From CAZEHS01 sp964424355 (lineage in GTDB: Bacteria; Bacillota; Clostridia; Peptostreptococcales; Acidaminobacteraceae): DNA of 64,000 bases. Positions 15,403 to 24,671 of the stretch are shown in pieces. The notes under the pieces were generated by a model that was not told the origin of the DNA, did no database searches, and saw only the letters and a program-made list of their open reading frames with translations. The stretch is taken from NCBI GenBank assembly GCA_964424355.1, contig CAYRIO010000010.1, positions 34,415 to 98,414 of the forward strand. Reading direction: 5' to 3'. The position numbers were made by a program, and so were the translations under genes. The first letter of the stretch is position 1; each line of letters opens with the position of its first letter.

Positions 15403-16959
15403 ATGCAAATCGGCACCCGGTATTGCGGCGGCTGTAATCCTTATTATGACAGGGGTGGCCTGGTGAGAGAGCTGGAGGGGATTCTTTCCGAAAAGGGCCA
15501 CCGGATTCTGCAGGGAACCGGTGAGCAGGACAATCTCCAGCTGCTCCTGCAGGGCTGTGCCAAACGCTGTCGGGATGCGGATCCCGCAGTGCATACCATC
15601 GAAATTGATCCGGGAACGCCGGTCAGTGAAATCTTAAAGCGAATTGAGGAATGGGCCATGAGCTGGAAAAAAACCTATGAAAGCAAGTGCATCCCCCTGG
15701 AGAAGGCAATCCGCCTGATCCCTTCTGACAGCCGTATCGTGGTGGGCCATGCAGTGGGCGAACCCGTGACGTTGACGGGGGCGATGGTCGCCAATAAGGA
15801 AAAGTACAAAAATGTGGAGCTGGTCCATCTGGTTCCCATGCATAGCTGTGAATACGTGAACCCCGGTATGGAAGCCCACTTCCGCCACAATGCCATCTTC
15901 CTGGGCGCCTCCACACGCAAGGGGTTTGATGAGGGGCGCGTGGATTTCACCCCGTGTTTTTTCCATGAGGTGCCCCGGCTGTTTCAAAAGGGATACCTGC
16001 CGGTGGATGTGGCACTGATCCAAGTGACCCCGCCGGATAAAGACGGCTATTGCTCCCTGGGATTGTCGGTGGATTACACCAAGCCGGCAGCCCAGTGCGC
16101 CCGGATCGTCATCGCCGAGGTGAACGATCAGTATCCCCGTACCGCTGGGGATCGGGGTCTCCATATTGATGAGATCGACTGGTTCGTACAAAGCTCCCAT
16201 CCGATTCGGGAGATGGCGCCGCCGCAGATCGGTCCGGTGGAAAAAGCCATTGGCGCGCACTGTGCCAGCCTTGTGGAGGACGGTGCGACCCTGCAGCTTG
16301 GGATCGGTGCCATTCCGGACGCGGTACTGGCCTCCCTGGGGGATAAGAAGGATCTGGGGATCCATACGGAAATGTTCGCAGACGGCGTTGTGGACCTGTA
16401 TGAACGGGGAGTCATCACGAACAGCAAAAAAACACTGCACCCCGGAAAGATGGTGGCAACATTCCTGATGGGAACCCAGCGGCTGTATGATTTCGTCAAC
16501 AACAACCCGGATGTGGAATTGTATCCGGTGGACTATGTCAACGATGTGCGGACCATCGCAAAGAACGATAAGATGACCGCCATCAACTCCTGTGTCGAGG
16601 TGGATCTGATGGGTCAGGTCTGCGCCGAATCCATCGGCCTCAAGCAGATCAGCGGCGTGGGCGGCCAGGTGGACTACGTTCGTGGTGCCAGCATGAGCGA
16701 GGGGGGCCGGGCGATCATAGCCATGCCATCCACCGCCGCCGGCGGGAAAACCTCCCGGATCGTGCCCTGCCTGTCTGAAGGGGCAGCGGTGACCACCTCC
16801 CGGAATGATGTGCAGTACATCGTCACGGAATACGGTGTGGCCGAACTTCGGGGCAAATCCCTGAGGGACCGGGGCCGGGCGCTGATTGAGATCGCCCATC
16901 CGGATTTCCGGGCTCAGCTGATCGACGTCTGGGAGAAACGGTTCAAGACAACCTACTGA
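15403..16959 (+). CDS. abfT: 4-hydroxybutyrate CoA-transferase with extra N-terminal CGGCNP domain
   Basis: A continuous 518-codon frame begins two bases after abfD. The last 433 residues, from MSWKKTYESK (ATG 15658), are a complete AbfT: counted from there the catalytic Glu in HTEMF is residue 238, as in C. aminobutyricum. The enzyme activates 4-hydroxybutyrate with CoA from acetyl- or butyryl-CoA. The first 85 residues hold CGGCNPYYDRGG and GCAKRC, resembling small cysteine proteins usually encoded alone. GAGGA 8-12 nt before ATG 15658 could allow separate initiation, so both a fused and a short product are possible. ATG 15403 has only a weak AAAGGG site. Confidence 0.9.
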   Translation: MQIGTRYCGGCNPYYDRGGLVRELEGILSEKGHRILQGTGEQDNLQLLLQGCAKRCRDADPAVHTIEIDPGTPVSEILKRIEEWAMSWKKTYESKCIPLEKAIRLIPSDSRIVVGHAVGEPVTLTGAMVANKEKYKNVELVHLVPMHSCEYVNPGMEAHFRHNAIFLGASTRKGFDEGRVDFTPCFFHEVPRLFQKGYLPVDVALIQVTPPDKDGYCSLGLSVDYTKPAAQCARIVIAEVNDQYPRTAGDRGLHIDEIDWFVQSSHPIREMAPPQIGPVEKAIGAHCASLVEDGATLQLGIGAIPDAVLASLGDKKDLGIHTEMFADGVVDLYERGVITNSKKTLHPGKMVATFLMGTQRLYDFVNNNPDVELYPVDYVNDVRTIAKNDKMTAINSCVEVDLMGQVCAESIGLKQISGVGGQVDYVRGASMSEGGRAIIAMPSTAAGGKTSRIVPCLSEGAAVTTSRNDVQYIVTEYGVAELRGKSLRDRGRALIEIAHPDFRAQLIDVWEKRFKTTY

Positions 16960-16987
16960 ACACTTGTGATGAACAAAGGAGTGTACC

Positions 16988-18106
16988 ATGACCTATTTCC
17001 GTATAATGCCTGAGATTCATAAATTCGAAGCCTACAAGACTTTTTCCGAGGATTTTGCCATTGGGGCCGGAGATTTTGTGCTGACCCACCGATTCCTGTA
17101 TGACCGATTCATGAAGGAACTGAACTGTGACGCTGAGTTCATGTTCCTGGAAGAGTACGGCACCGGTGAACCTTCCATTGAAATGATCAATGCCATGGTC
17201 AAGGATCAGAAAGCCGACACCTATAAACGGATTTTCGGCATCGGCGGCGGCTCCGTCATGGATGTCTGCAAGCTGATGGCCCTGACGAAGACCGATGATG
17301 TGGCGGATTTCTTCGAGCGGAAAGTGCCGGTTGTCCGGGACAAAGAGCTGATCATCGTTCCCACCACCTGTGGCACCGGCAGTGAAGTGACCAACATCTC
17401 CGTGGCGCTGATGGCCTCCAAGGGCGGCAAGTTCGGACTGCAGGATGACGCGCTGTATGCGGATTTTGCGGTTCTGATCAAGGAACTGTTCATCGGGCTG
17501 CCTTATCCGGTTTTCATCAGCAGCTCCATCGACGCTCTGATCCATGCCGTTGAAGGGTTTGTCTCCCCCAGAGCCAACCCCTATTCCGATACCTTTGCGG
17601 TCAAAGCCATTGAAATGATCCTGCGGGGCTATAAGGACCTGGTCAAGCACGGTCAGGAATACCGCAGCGAAATCATCGATGAGTTCATGATGGCCAGCAA
17701 CCTGGCCGGGATCGCCTTCGGCAATGCGGGTGTCGGCGCGGTTCACGCACTGTCCTTCCCCCTGGGCGGCATCTACAAAGTACCCCATGGCGAAGCGAAC
17801 TACCAGTTCTTCATTGAGGTGTTCAAGACTTACAACCGGCTGGATCCCAACGGAAAGATCACAACCGTCAATAAAATCCTCGCGGAGGTTCTGGAACTGG
17901 ATGCCAAGGCGGATGTCTACGAGGAACTTGGAAAGCTCCTGAACAGCCTGCTGGGCAGAAAACGGCTCCGGGATTATGGCATGAAGGCCCAGGAAATCGA
18001 CACCTTTACAGATGATGTCCTGCAGTTCCAGCAACGCCTGTTGAAAAACAACTACGTGGCGCTTTCCCGGGCGGATATCCACGGAATCTATCAAAATCTG
18101 CATTGA
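16988..18106 (+). CDS. abfH: 4-hydroxybutyrate dehydrogenase (iron-containing alcohol dehydrogenase family)
   Basis: 372 residues. The nucleotide-binding GIGGGSVMDVCK, the TTCGTGSEVTN stretch and His-rich metal positions place it in the iron-dependent alcohol dehydrogenases. With abfD and abfT as neighbours, the substrate pair is succinate semialdehyde/4-hydroxybutyrate with NAD(H). AAAGGAG lies about 7 nt before ATG. Length and context match the C. aminobutyricum 4HB dehydrogenase. It lies 28 nt after abfT and 13 nt before crt, so it is in the same transcript. Confidence 0.9.
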   Translation: MTYFRIMPEIHKFEAYKTFSEDFAIGAGDFVLTHRFLYDRFMKELNCDAEFMFLEEYGTGEPSIEMINAMVKDQKADTYKRIFGIGGGSVMDVCKLMALTKTDDVADFFERKVPVVRDKELIIVPTTCGTGSEVTNISVALMASKGGKFGLQDDALYADFAVLIKELFIGLPYPVFISSSIDALIHAVEGFVSPRANPYSDTFAVKAIEMILRGYKDLVKHGQEYRSEIIDEFMMASNLAGIAFGNAGVGAVHALSFPLGGIYKVPHGEANYQFFIEVFKTYNRLDPNGKITTVNKILAEVLELDAKADVYEELGKLLNSLLGRKRLRDYGMKAQEIDTFTDDVLQFQQRLLKNNYVALSRADIHGIYQNLH

Positions 18107-18119
18107 CCGGAGGTGCCCC

Positions 18120-18899
18120 ATGGCGTATGAAACCATCATCCTGACCCATACGGAAGGAATTGCGACCCTGACAATGAACCGTCCGGAGAGCATGAATGCC
18201 CTGAATACCGCAACCCTGAAAGAGCTGTCTGCGGCGTTTGACGAAGTGCGCTGCAATCCAGAGATTGATGTGCTGATCATCACCGGCGCCGGCAAGGCCT
18301 TTGTAGCCGGAGCGGATATCTCAGAGATGCGGCATATGAATCCCCTGGAGTCTGAAGCGTTCCACATCATCGGCGTGTCAACGCTCCGAAAGCTGGAGCT
18401 GTTGGAAAAACCGGTCATAGCAGCCGTCAACGGCTTCGCCCTCGGGGGCGGCAATGAACTGGCCATGGCAGCGGATATCCGCATTGCTTCCGAAAAGGCC
18501 AAATTCGGCCAACCGGAGGTAGGCATCGGCATCTCGCCCGGATTCACCGCCACACAGCAGCTGGCCCGATTGGTCGGCAAGGCCAAGGCCAAGGAACTGC
18601 TGTTCACCGGGGACCTCATCGGTGCAGCAGAAGCGGATCGGATCGGCCTGGTGAACCGGGTGGTCGCACCGGAGAGGCTCATGGAAGAAACCCTGGCCAT
18701 GGCCCGTAAGATTCAGGCCAATGCACAGATCGCCGTCCGATTCTGCAAGAAAGCGGTGGATCTGGGCCCGGATATGAGTCTGGAAGCCGGCATTGAAATG
18801 GGAAAATACCTGAATGCCCTGTGTTTTGCCACCGAGGATCAGAAGGAAGGCATGACGGCGTTTGTAGAAAAACGGAAACCTAAATTTGTAAAACGATAG
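18120..18899 (+). CDS. crt: Crotonase (enoyl-CoA hydratase, 3-hydroxybutyryl-CoA dehydratase)
   Basis: 259 residues, the normal crotonase length. AGKAFVAGADISEM and NGFALGGGNELAMA form the oxyanion pocket, and the two catalytic Glu positions are present (Glu in GGGNELAMA and in FGQPEVGIGISP). It hydrates crotonyl-CoA to 3-hydroxybutyryl-CoA, which links the 4-hydroxybutyrate route to acetyl-CoA. The partners 3-hydroxybutyryl-CoA dehydrogenase and thiolase are not in this window. GGAGGTG precedes ATG. Confidence 0.92.
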   Translation: MAYETIILTHTEGIATLTMNRPESMNALNTATLKELSAAFDEVRCNPEIDVLIITGAGKAFVAGADISEMRHMNPLESEAFHIIGVSTLRKLELLEKPVIAAVNGFALGGGNELAMAADIRIASEKAKFGQPEVGIGISPGFTATQQLARLVGKAKAKELLFTGDLIGAAEADRIGLVNRVVAPERLMEETLAMARKIQANAQIAVRFCKKAVDLGPDMSLEAGIEMGKYLNALCFATEDQKEGMTAFVEKRKPKFVKR

Positions 18900-18932
18900 T
18901 GACTCAGCGACAGGAAGAGGAGGATTCAACAG

Positions 18933-20072
18933 ATGGATTTCAATCTGACACAGGAAGATGTTGCGCTGCTGGAGCTCTACAAGCAGTTCACGGATAATGA
19001 AGTGCGGCCCATCGCCGCGGAGGTGGATGCGACCGAAGAGTTTCCCATGGAGACCGTTCGGAAAATGGCGAAGCTTGGCATGTTCGGCATTCCATTCCCC
19101 CGGGAATACGGCGGTTCAGGGGGCACCTATGAGCAGTATGTGCGGCTGATCGAGGAGCTGGGCAAGGCCTGCGGCACCACGGCCTGCATCCTGTCCACCC
19201 ACTGTTCCCTTGCCTGCGGCGGCATCTATGAGTTCGGCACGGAGGCCCAAAAGCAGAAATACCTGCCGGCCCTCCTGAAGGGCGAGAAAATGGGGGGATT
19301 CGGCCTCACCGAGCCCAACGCAGGGACCGACGCCTCTGCCCAGCAGACCACGGCGGTCCTGGTGGGGGACCACTACATCCTCAACGGCTCCAAGATCTTC
19401 ATCACCAATGCCGGGGTGGCGGAAACCTACATCATCATGGCCATGACCGACAAGAGCCTGGGCCTCAAGGGTATTTCGGCCTTCATCGTTGAGAGCAGCT
19501 TCGAGGGATTCTCTGTGGGGAAGAAGGAAATGAAGATGGGAATCCGGGGTTCCGCCACGGCGGAGCTGATTTTCAACAACTGCAAGGTGCCGAAGGAAAA
19601 CCTGCTGGGCAAGGAAGGCGGCGGCTTCAAGGTAGCCATGAAAACCCTGGACAGCGGCCGGATCGGCATCGCGTCCCAGGCCCTGGGTATCGCCCAGGGA
19701 GCCCTGGATGAAGCGGTGAAATACGTGAAGGAGCGGAAGCAGTTCGGAAAGCCCATTTCGGTGTTCCAGAACACCCAGTTCCAGGTGGCCTCCATGGACA
19801 CCCAGATCGATGCTGCCCGTCAGCTGGTTTATAAGGCGGCCAACCGCAAGCAGAGCGGCCACAATTTCTCTGTGGAAGCGGCCCGAGCCAAGCTGTTCGC
19901 CTCAGAAACCGCCATGGCGGTCACCACCCAATGCGTCCAGCTTCACGGGGGCTACGGCTACACCCGGGAATATCCCATGGAGCGGATGATGCGGGACGCC
20001 AAAATCACAGAAATCTACGAAGGCACCTCCGAGGTTCAGCGGATGGTCATTGCCGGCAGCATTTTACGATAG
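18933..20072 (+). CDS. bcd: Butyryl-CoA dehydrogenase
   Basis: 379 residues, acyl-CoA dehydrogenase fold. GGFGLTEPNAGTDA and the C-terminal QLHGGYGYTREYPMERMMRD with its following catalytic EGTSEVQ Glu are typical of short-chain enzymes. It reduces crotonyl-CoA to butyryl-CoA with FADH2 supplied through EtfAB. The gene pair immediately downstream encodes the Etf, as in Clostridium bcd-etfBA, where crotonyl-CoA reduction is coupled to ferredoxin reduction. GAGGAGG precedes ATG. Confidence 0.94.
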   Translation: MDFNLTQEDVALLELYKQFTDNEVRPIAAEVDATEEFPMETVRKMAKLGMFGIPFPREYGGSGGTYEQYVRLIEELGKACGTTACILSTHCSLACGGIYEFGTEAQKQKYLPALLKGEKMGGFGLTEPNAGTDASAQQTTAVLVGDHYILNGSKIFITNAGVAETYIIMAMTDKSLGLKGISAFIVESSFEGFSVGKKEMKMGIRGSATAELIFNNCKVPKENLLGKEGGGFKVAMKTLDSGRIGIASQALGIAQGALDEAVKYVKERKQFGKPISVFQNTQFQVASMDTQIDAARQLVYKAANRKQSGHNFSVEAARAKLFASETAMAVTTQCVQLHGGYGYTREYPMERMMRDAKITEIYEGTSEVQRMVIAGSILR

Positions 20073-20085
20073 GAGGAGCCAGAAC

Positions 20086-20868
20086 ATGCGTATTGTTGTT
20101 TGCATCAAACAGGTGCCGGATACCACGGAGGTCCGTCTGGATCCGAAAACCGGGACACTGATTCGGGAAGGGGTTCCCAGCATCATCAATCCCGACGATA
20201 AAGCAGGGCTGGAAGCGGCCCTGCGTCTGAAAGAACAGCACGGCGCCCATGTGACCGTCATCACCATGGGGCCTCCCCAGGCGGAGAAAGCGCTGAAAGA
20301 ATCCTATGCCATGGGAGCAGACCGCATCATCCTGCTCACGGACCGGAAATTCGCCGGGGCCGATACCCTGGCAACCTCCACGGCCCTGGCGGCTGCCATT
20401 CGGAAGATGGACTGCGACCTGGTCATTGCGGGCCGTCAGGCCATCGACGGCGACACGGCCCAGGTGGGCCCTCAGATTGCGGAGCACCTGAATATTCCCC
20501 AGGTGTCCTATGTTTCCGGCTACGAGCACCGGGGGGACCATGCCATCGTGAAGCGGTCCTTTGAGGAAGGCTACGCCAAAATCAAAGTGGCCTATCCCTG
20601 TCTCATCACCACGCTTCAGGAAATGAACCCGCCCCGCTATATGTCCATCCAGGGGGTCCTGGATGCTTACCGGCTGGCTGAAGTGGAGAAGTGGAGCTTT
20701 GCGGACATCGAGGCGGATGAAGCCCAAATGGGCCTGGCGGGCTCTCCCACCAAGGTCCACAAGTCCTTCACCAAGGGCGCGAAATCCGCGGGAAAAGTGA
20801 TCGAGCTTTCTCCAAAGGAATCGGTTGATGTCATCATTGAAAAGCTTCAGGAGAAATTCATCATATAG
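20086..20868 (+). CDS. etfB: Electron transfer flavoprotein beta subunit
   Basis: 260 residues. MRIVVCIKQVPDT and the AGRQAIDGDTAQVGPQIAE signature are those of EtfB. ATG 20086 follows AGGAGGAG; an in-frame ATG at 20050 lies inside bcd and lacks a ribosome site. The Bcd context suggests the bifurcating type, but the bifurcating FAD cannot be proved by eye. Confidence 0.94.
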   Translation: MRIVVCIKQVPDTTEVRLDPKTGTLIREGVPSIINPDDKAGLEAALRLKEQHGAHVTVITMGPPQAEKALKESYAMGADRIILLTDRKFAGADTLATSTALAAAIRKMDCDLVIAGRQAIDGDTAQVGPQIAEHLNIPQVSYVSGYEHRGDHAIVKRSFEEGYAKIKVAYPCLITTLQEMNPPRYMSIQGVLDAYRLAEVEKWSFADIEADEAQMGLAGSPTKVHKSFTKGAKSAGKVIELSPKESVDVIIEKLQEKFII

Positions 20869-20883
20869 TCAGGAGGATGACCC

Positions 20884-21891
20884 GTGAATCTCAACGCGTA
20901 TAAAGGTGTATTCGTCTATATCGAACAACGGGCCGGAGAAGTCCAGAAGGTTTCTCTAGAGCTGCTGGGAAAGGGCCGTGAAATCGCAGATCAGCTAGGC
21001 GTTCAGCTCACCGCCGTCATGGCAGGCCATGGCATGGACAGTGCTGCCAGCAGCCTGATCCACCAGGGGGCCGATGCGGTGCTCTATGCCGATGATCCGG
21101 CCCTGGCCATGTACACCACGGAGCCCTATACCCAGGTGCTGGCCAAGGTGATTACAGAACACAAGCCGGAGATTTTCCTCATCGGTGCCACCTCCATCGG
21201 CCGGGACCTGGGCCCCCGGGTGTCCGCCCGGGTACAGACCGGCCTGACTGCCGACTGCACCAGCCTGGATGTTTCCGAGGACCGGCAGCTGATGATGACC
21301 CGCCCGGCCTTCGGCGGCAACCTGATGGCCACCATTATCTGCCCCAACCACCGGCCCCAGATGTCCACCGTCCGTCCCGGGGTCATGCAGAAGCTGAAGC
21401 TGGATACCACCCGGAAAGGCACGGTGGAAAAGCTGGCCATGACCTTTGGCAAAAGCCCGCTGAATGTGGAAGTGCTGGAATTCGTCAAAGAAGAAAAGGA
21501 ACGGATCAACATCCAGGAGGCCAACGTCCTGGTATCCGGCGGTCGGGGCATGGGTTCCGTGGAGAACTTCGGCTCCCTGAACGCTTTGGCCGGAGAACTG
21601 AACGGGGTGGTTTCGGCTTCCCGGGCGGTTGTCGATCAGGGCTGGATCGGCCATGACCGTCAGGTGGGTCAGACCGGTCAAACCGTACGGCCGGATCTTT
21701 ACATGGCCATGGGAATCTCCGGCGCCATCCAGCACGTTGCCGGTATGGAAGAGTCCGAATTCATCCTGGCCATCAATAAGGACCCCGGGGCTGCCATCTT
21801 CAACGTGGCGGATCTGGGTGTCGTGGGAGATGTCCACAAGATCGTTCCCTTGCTAGTGGAAGAACTCCAGCGGATCAGGGCTGAAAAATAA
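20884..21891 (+). CDS. etfA: Electron transfer flavoprotein alpha subunit
   Basis: 335 residues starting at GTG 20884 after AGGAGGATG. The C-terminal FAD-binding region is complete (SRAVVDQGWIGHDRQVGQTG, then PDLYMAMGISGAIQH and INKDPGAAIF). It pairs with EtfB to carry electrons for butyryl-CoA dehydrogenase. It is the last gene of the operon; a repeat element and a strong terminator follow. Confidence 0.94.
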   Translation: MNLNAYKGVFVYIEQRAGEVQKVSLELLGKGREIADQLGVQLTAVMAGHGMDSAASSLIHQGADAVLYADDPALAMYTTEPYTQVLAKVITEHKPEIFLIGATSIGRDLGPRVSARVQTGLTADCTSLDVSEDRQLMMTRPAFGGNLMATIICPNHRPQMSTVRPGVMQKLKLDTTRKGTVEKLAMTFGKSPLNVEVLEFVKEEKERINIQEANVLVSGGRGMGSVENFGSLNALAGELNGVVSASRAVVDQGWIGHDRQVGQTGQTVRPDLYMAMGISGAIQHVAGMEESEFILAINKDPGAAIFNVADLGVVGDVHKIVPLLVEELQRIRAEK

Positions 21892-21933
21892 CAGCAAAGG
21901 GGCTGTCTCAAAAGCCTTTTGAAAAAAGTGTTG

Positions 21934-22051
21934 AGGCTTGTCTTTGCGAGGAGGCACTAGCCGACGCGGCAATCTCTCCCTATAGCAGATTACAATTACT
22001 ACATTGTTTTTAAGGGAGAGATCGCCACGCTTTGCTCGCGAAGACAAACCT
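21934..22051. repeat. REP/MITE-like intergenic inverted repeat
   Basis: The outer arms GGCTTGTCTTTGCGAG and CTCGCGAAGACAAACC are near-complementary. Inner arms GCGGCAATCTCTCCCT and AGGGAGAGATCGCCACGC extend the pairing. The element is about 118 bp, has no ORF and resembles the short dispersed repeats common in clostridial intergenic regions. It appears to sit inside the 3' region of etfA, since a partial copy of the terminator arm (GGGGCTGTCTCA) lies before it. Copy number in the genome is unknown. Confidence 0.7.
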
Positions 22052-22063
22052 GAAAAAATCACA

Positions 22064-22114
22064 AAAGGGCTGTCTCAGATAGGAATTATATTCCTATCTG
22101 AGACAGCCCCTTTT
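22064..22114. terminator. Strong bidirectional terminator between etfA and the RMD1-like gene
   Basis: AAAAGGGGCTGTCTCAGATAGGA-type arms (22064-22085 and 22092-22114) form a perfect stem of about 20 bp with flanking A and T runs, so it can work on both strands. It serves etfA and the convergent gene at 22129. Confidence 0.9.
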
Positions 22115-22128
22115 ACGTTTAGGGTGGA

Positions 22129-22950
22129 CTATGCCAATTTGTAATAAAAATCAATCAGGGAAATCACAATGCTGATCACCAGCAGGATAATGATCAGCCA
22201 GTCCAGGTTGTTCACCTTTCGCTGTTGGGTCAGGGTGCTGAACACCTCCACGATATCCATCAGGGTCCGGGCCTTGGCCTGAAGGCTGTCGTAGCGGTCT
22301 CCCAGCTCGAAAAGGTGACTCATTTCATGATGAAGTGCCTCGGCCCCCTCGTTGTTCCAGGTGATATCGGGCTTATCCAGCAGCATGATGGTGGAGAGGG
22401 TCTTGTATTTGAAACGCATGATCCGGGCGGAGGTGCCGGCCAGGGTGTCGTCCCGATAGCTCAGATTTCCGGTTTGGAGCCGGTCGATCAGGGTCTCGAT
22501 ATCATCCAGCAGCACTTCGATATCGGATTCCACGTTTTCCAGAGCAACCGATTTTGCCAGCACAGTGGACAGGATTTCCAGATGGTACAGGGTGATCTCG
22601 TGGACACACATGGCGTCATTGGTAACGGATTCTTCCTCCGTGGTGAGCTGCAGGCTGTAGTCGTCGTGGTAGGTATAATCGGGTGCTGACAGGCTGGGAT
22701 CGATCTTCAGGAGATAAGCGATGACGTCGGCGATCTCCTGCTTTTCCATGTTCATGAAGACCACGCTGCCATACGGGAAAAGATTTATCCGCTTGCCCTG
22801 AGGATCGTGAACGATTCCGGAGAGCTGATCTTCCTGCAGGCGTAAAAAATCCTCCCATTTGAACTCTTTATTGATGCCAAAATGGGCGGCGATGGTATTG
22901 AGATTGATTTCTTTAAAGAGCGCATGGGCATTAAAGGAATAGCAGTTCAT
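22129..22950 (-). CDS. RMD1/YagE (DUF155) family protein with C-terminal membrane anchor
   Basis: 273 residues. The middle holds the family block (FPYGSVVFMN near 66, then a long helical part with ETLIDRLQTGN and YDSLQAKARTLMDIVEVFSTL). The end is one membrane helix (WLIIILLVISIVISLI). Members are known in yeast (RMD1) and many bacteria; the biochemical role is not established. Start ATG 22950 overlaps the stop of the TetR gene (ATGA), so the pair is co-translated. GGAGGG lies about 6 nt upstream. Confidence 0.85.
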   Translation of the reverse strand: MNCYSFNAHALFKEINLNTIAAHFGINKEFKWEDFLRLQEDQLSGIVHDPQGKRINLFPYGSVVFMNMEKQEIADVIAYLLKIDPSLSAPDYTYHDDYSLQLTTEEESVTNDAMCVHEITLYHLEILSTVLAKSVALENVESDIEVLLDDIETLIDRLQTGNLSYRDDTLAGTSARIMRFKYKTLSTIMLLDKPDITWNNEGAEALHHEMSHLFELGDRYDSLQAKARTLMDIVEVFSTLTQQRKVNNLDWLIIILLVISIVISLIDFYYKLA

Positions 22951-23582
22951 CGGAGCCCTCCTGTCAGCTGATGCGAATCCCCCACGAAATTGAAGGGGCT
23001 TGTCATGGTGATCTGAGCCATTTTGGAGGCCATGAAGGCGGTACTGTGCTGCATGTCACTTTCCAGCCACCACGTGATGATTCCCACCAGTGCGGCGGTT
23101 TCGTAGGTGAGGACGATTTCATCCGGCACCTCAAGGCTATGGTTGATACGGTATTTCAAGGGAGAATCCCGGAAAACGACATTTTTAAGCAGGGTTTTGA
23201 GCTGAGGCCGGAACTGTGTGATATCCCGCGTCACCAGCATGAATTTATAAACGCTGAAATGCTTGCTGACATGATTGAAGATCGTCTGGAAAAGTTCGAC
23301 CAACTGCTTCTTATCAAAAGTGGTTTCAGAATCTTCGGCAAGGCAGCTTTCCAGATCACGAACCAGCTCATCGAAGATATCGCTGATGCTTTGCTCTAAA
23401 AGATGGGACTTGCTGGTATAGTGGAGATAGAACGTTCCACGGTTCAGGGTTGCCCGTTCCGCGATATCCTGAATGGTGATGGATTCAAAGTTATGGTCGT
23501 ATAAGAGCGAAAACAGAGCATCTCGGAGCAGCCGGTGGGTTCTTAGAATCCGAGGGTCTGTTTTATGGTCTTTAATCAGCAT
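22947..23582 (-). CDS. TetR/AcrR family transcriptional regulator
   Basis: 211 residues. The N-terminal helix-turn-helix is clear (FESITIQDIAERATLNRGTF, then YLHYTSKSHLLEQ). The C-terminal ligand domain is unrecognised. It overlaps the RMD1-like gene by 4 bp and is its likely regulator and operon partner. GGAG lies 7 nt before ATG. The 250 bp upstream (23583-23834) has no gene; I see no clear palindromic operator in it. Confidence 0.9.
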   Translation of the reverse strand: MLIKDHKTDPRILRTHRLLRDALFSLLYDHNFESITIQDIAERATLNRGTFYLHYTSKSHLLEQSISDIFDELVRDLESCLAEDSETTFDKKQLVELFQTIFNHVSKHFSVYKFMLVTRDITQFRPQLKTLLKNVVFRDSPLKYRINHSLEVPDEIVLTYETAALVGIITWWLESDMQHSTAFMASKMAQITMTSPFNFVGDSHQLTGGLR

Positions 23583-23834
23583 AGGGGCGCTCCGGATAGG
23601 AAGTTTTAGAATCAGCAGACAGCGATATATAGAAGAGAGGCATCAAAATCACTTTACATGAAATAGCCGTGCCAATCAAGAGGTTTAGAGGTCCAGGGGC
23701 CTATCGGAATCGTAAAAAAAGCAGTGGCTGCCGGATGGTTTCATGGTATCATAAAAAAGCACATAGCGGAACAAAGCGCATGATCAAGCACCCTGAATAG
23801 GGTGCTTTGAGCCTTGCATGAAGGAGATAATCCC

Positions 23835-24617
23835 ATGTTCAATCAGGAGCGGCAGTCTGAAGTCCTGGATTTGCTTGAAAAGCACGAACGGGTTGAAGTA
23901 GCAGATCTCAGTGTTCTCTTCAAGGTGTCGGTGGATACGATTCGCCGGGATCTGCGGCAAATGGAAAAGGAAGGCCTGCTGCAGCGGACCCATGGCGGTG
24001 CGATTCTGCCCAAGCGTCCCGGCGTTTCTGCCAGCTATACCACCCGCAAAAAGATCCATATCCGTGAAAAATCTGAAATAGCAAGGATTGCAGCCTCCTA
24101 TATCAATGACAATGATACGCTTCTGATCGACGGCTCCACGACCACCGCAGCCATGATCCCTTATTTCGGGCAGTATTCAGGGCTGACGGTTTTCACCAAC
24201 TCCATTTTAATCGGTGCGGAAATCATCAGCGCCTATAAGCATATCAAGGTATTCATCATCGGCGGCCTGCTGCACAATGAGCATGCCAGCACCATCAGCA
24301 CGGAGAGCCAGGCTTTCATCCAAAAGCTCTATGTGGACAAGGTGTTTGTGGGTTCCTGCTCCATTTCATCCAAACGGGGGCTCAGCGCCACCGTCATCGA
24401 GGATTCCGAAGTGAAGAAGGCCATGCTGAAGGCGGGCAAGCAGGTGATCATCCTGGCTGACAGCAGCAAGTTTCAGCGGGAATCCCTGATTCAGATATCC
24501 CCGTTGGATCCCGAATACCTGATTATCACCGATACCGGATTTGATGAAGCCCTTGAGAAGCAGTTCGCACCGCTTACAGAGAAGGGGCTCCGCATTATTG
24601 TGGCAGAGCATCAGTAA
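23835..24617 (+). CDS. DeoR/GlpR-type transcriptional regulator
   Basis: 260 residues. The N-terminal winged helix has the DeoR signature (RQSEVLDLLEKHERVEVADL, then VSVDTIRRDLRQME and LLQRTHGGAI). The C-terminal sugar-phosphate sensor domain follows, with LIDGSTTTAAM and TNSILIGAEI. AAGGAG precedes ATG 23835; an in-frame ATG at 23814 lacks a site. No sugar-utilisation gene is adjacent, so the target is unknown. Confidence 0.9.
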   Translation: MFNQERQSEVLDLLEKHERVEVADLSVLFKVSVDTIRRDLRQMEKEGLLQRTHGGAILPKRPGVSASYTTRKKIHIREKSEIARIAASYINDNDTLLIDGSTTTAAMIPYFGQYSGLTVFTNSILIGAEIISAYKHIKVFIIGGLLHNEHASTISTESQAFIQKLYVDKVFVGSCSISSKRGLSATVIEDSEVKKAMLKAGKQVIILADSSKFQRESLIQISPLDPEYLIITDTGFDEALEKQFAPLTEKGLRIIVAEHQ

Positions 24618-24636
24618 CCTTTATTTCAGAAATCAA

Positions 24637-24671
24637 AGCACAGTTTCCTGTCCGGAGACTGTGTTTTTTCT
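24637..24671 (+). terminator. Terminator after the DeoR gene
   Basis: CACAGTTTCC and its partner GGAGACTGTG surround a short loop and are followed by TTTTTTCTTT. The dinB promoter begins at once downstream. Confidence 0.85.

Noticed and set aside
16943..18700. 585-codon minus-strand ORF
   Set aside because: Crosses abfH and crt antisense; no domain.
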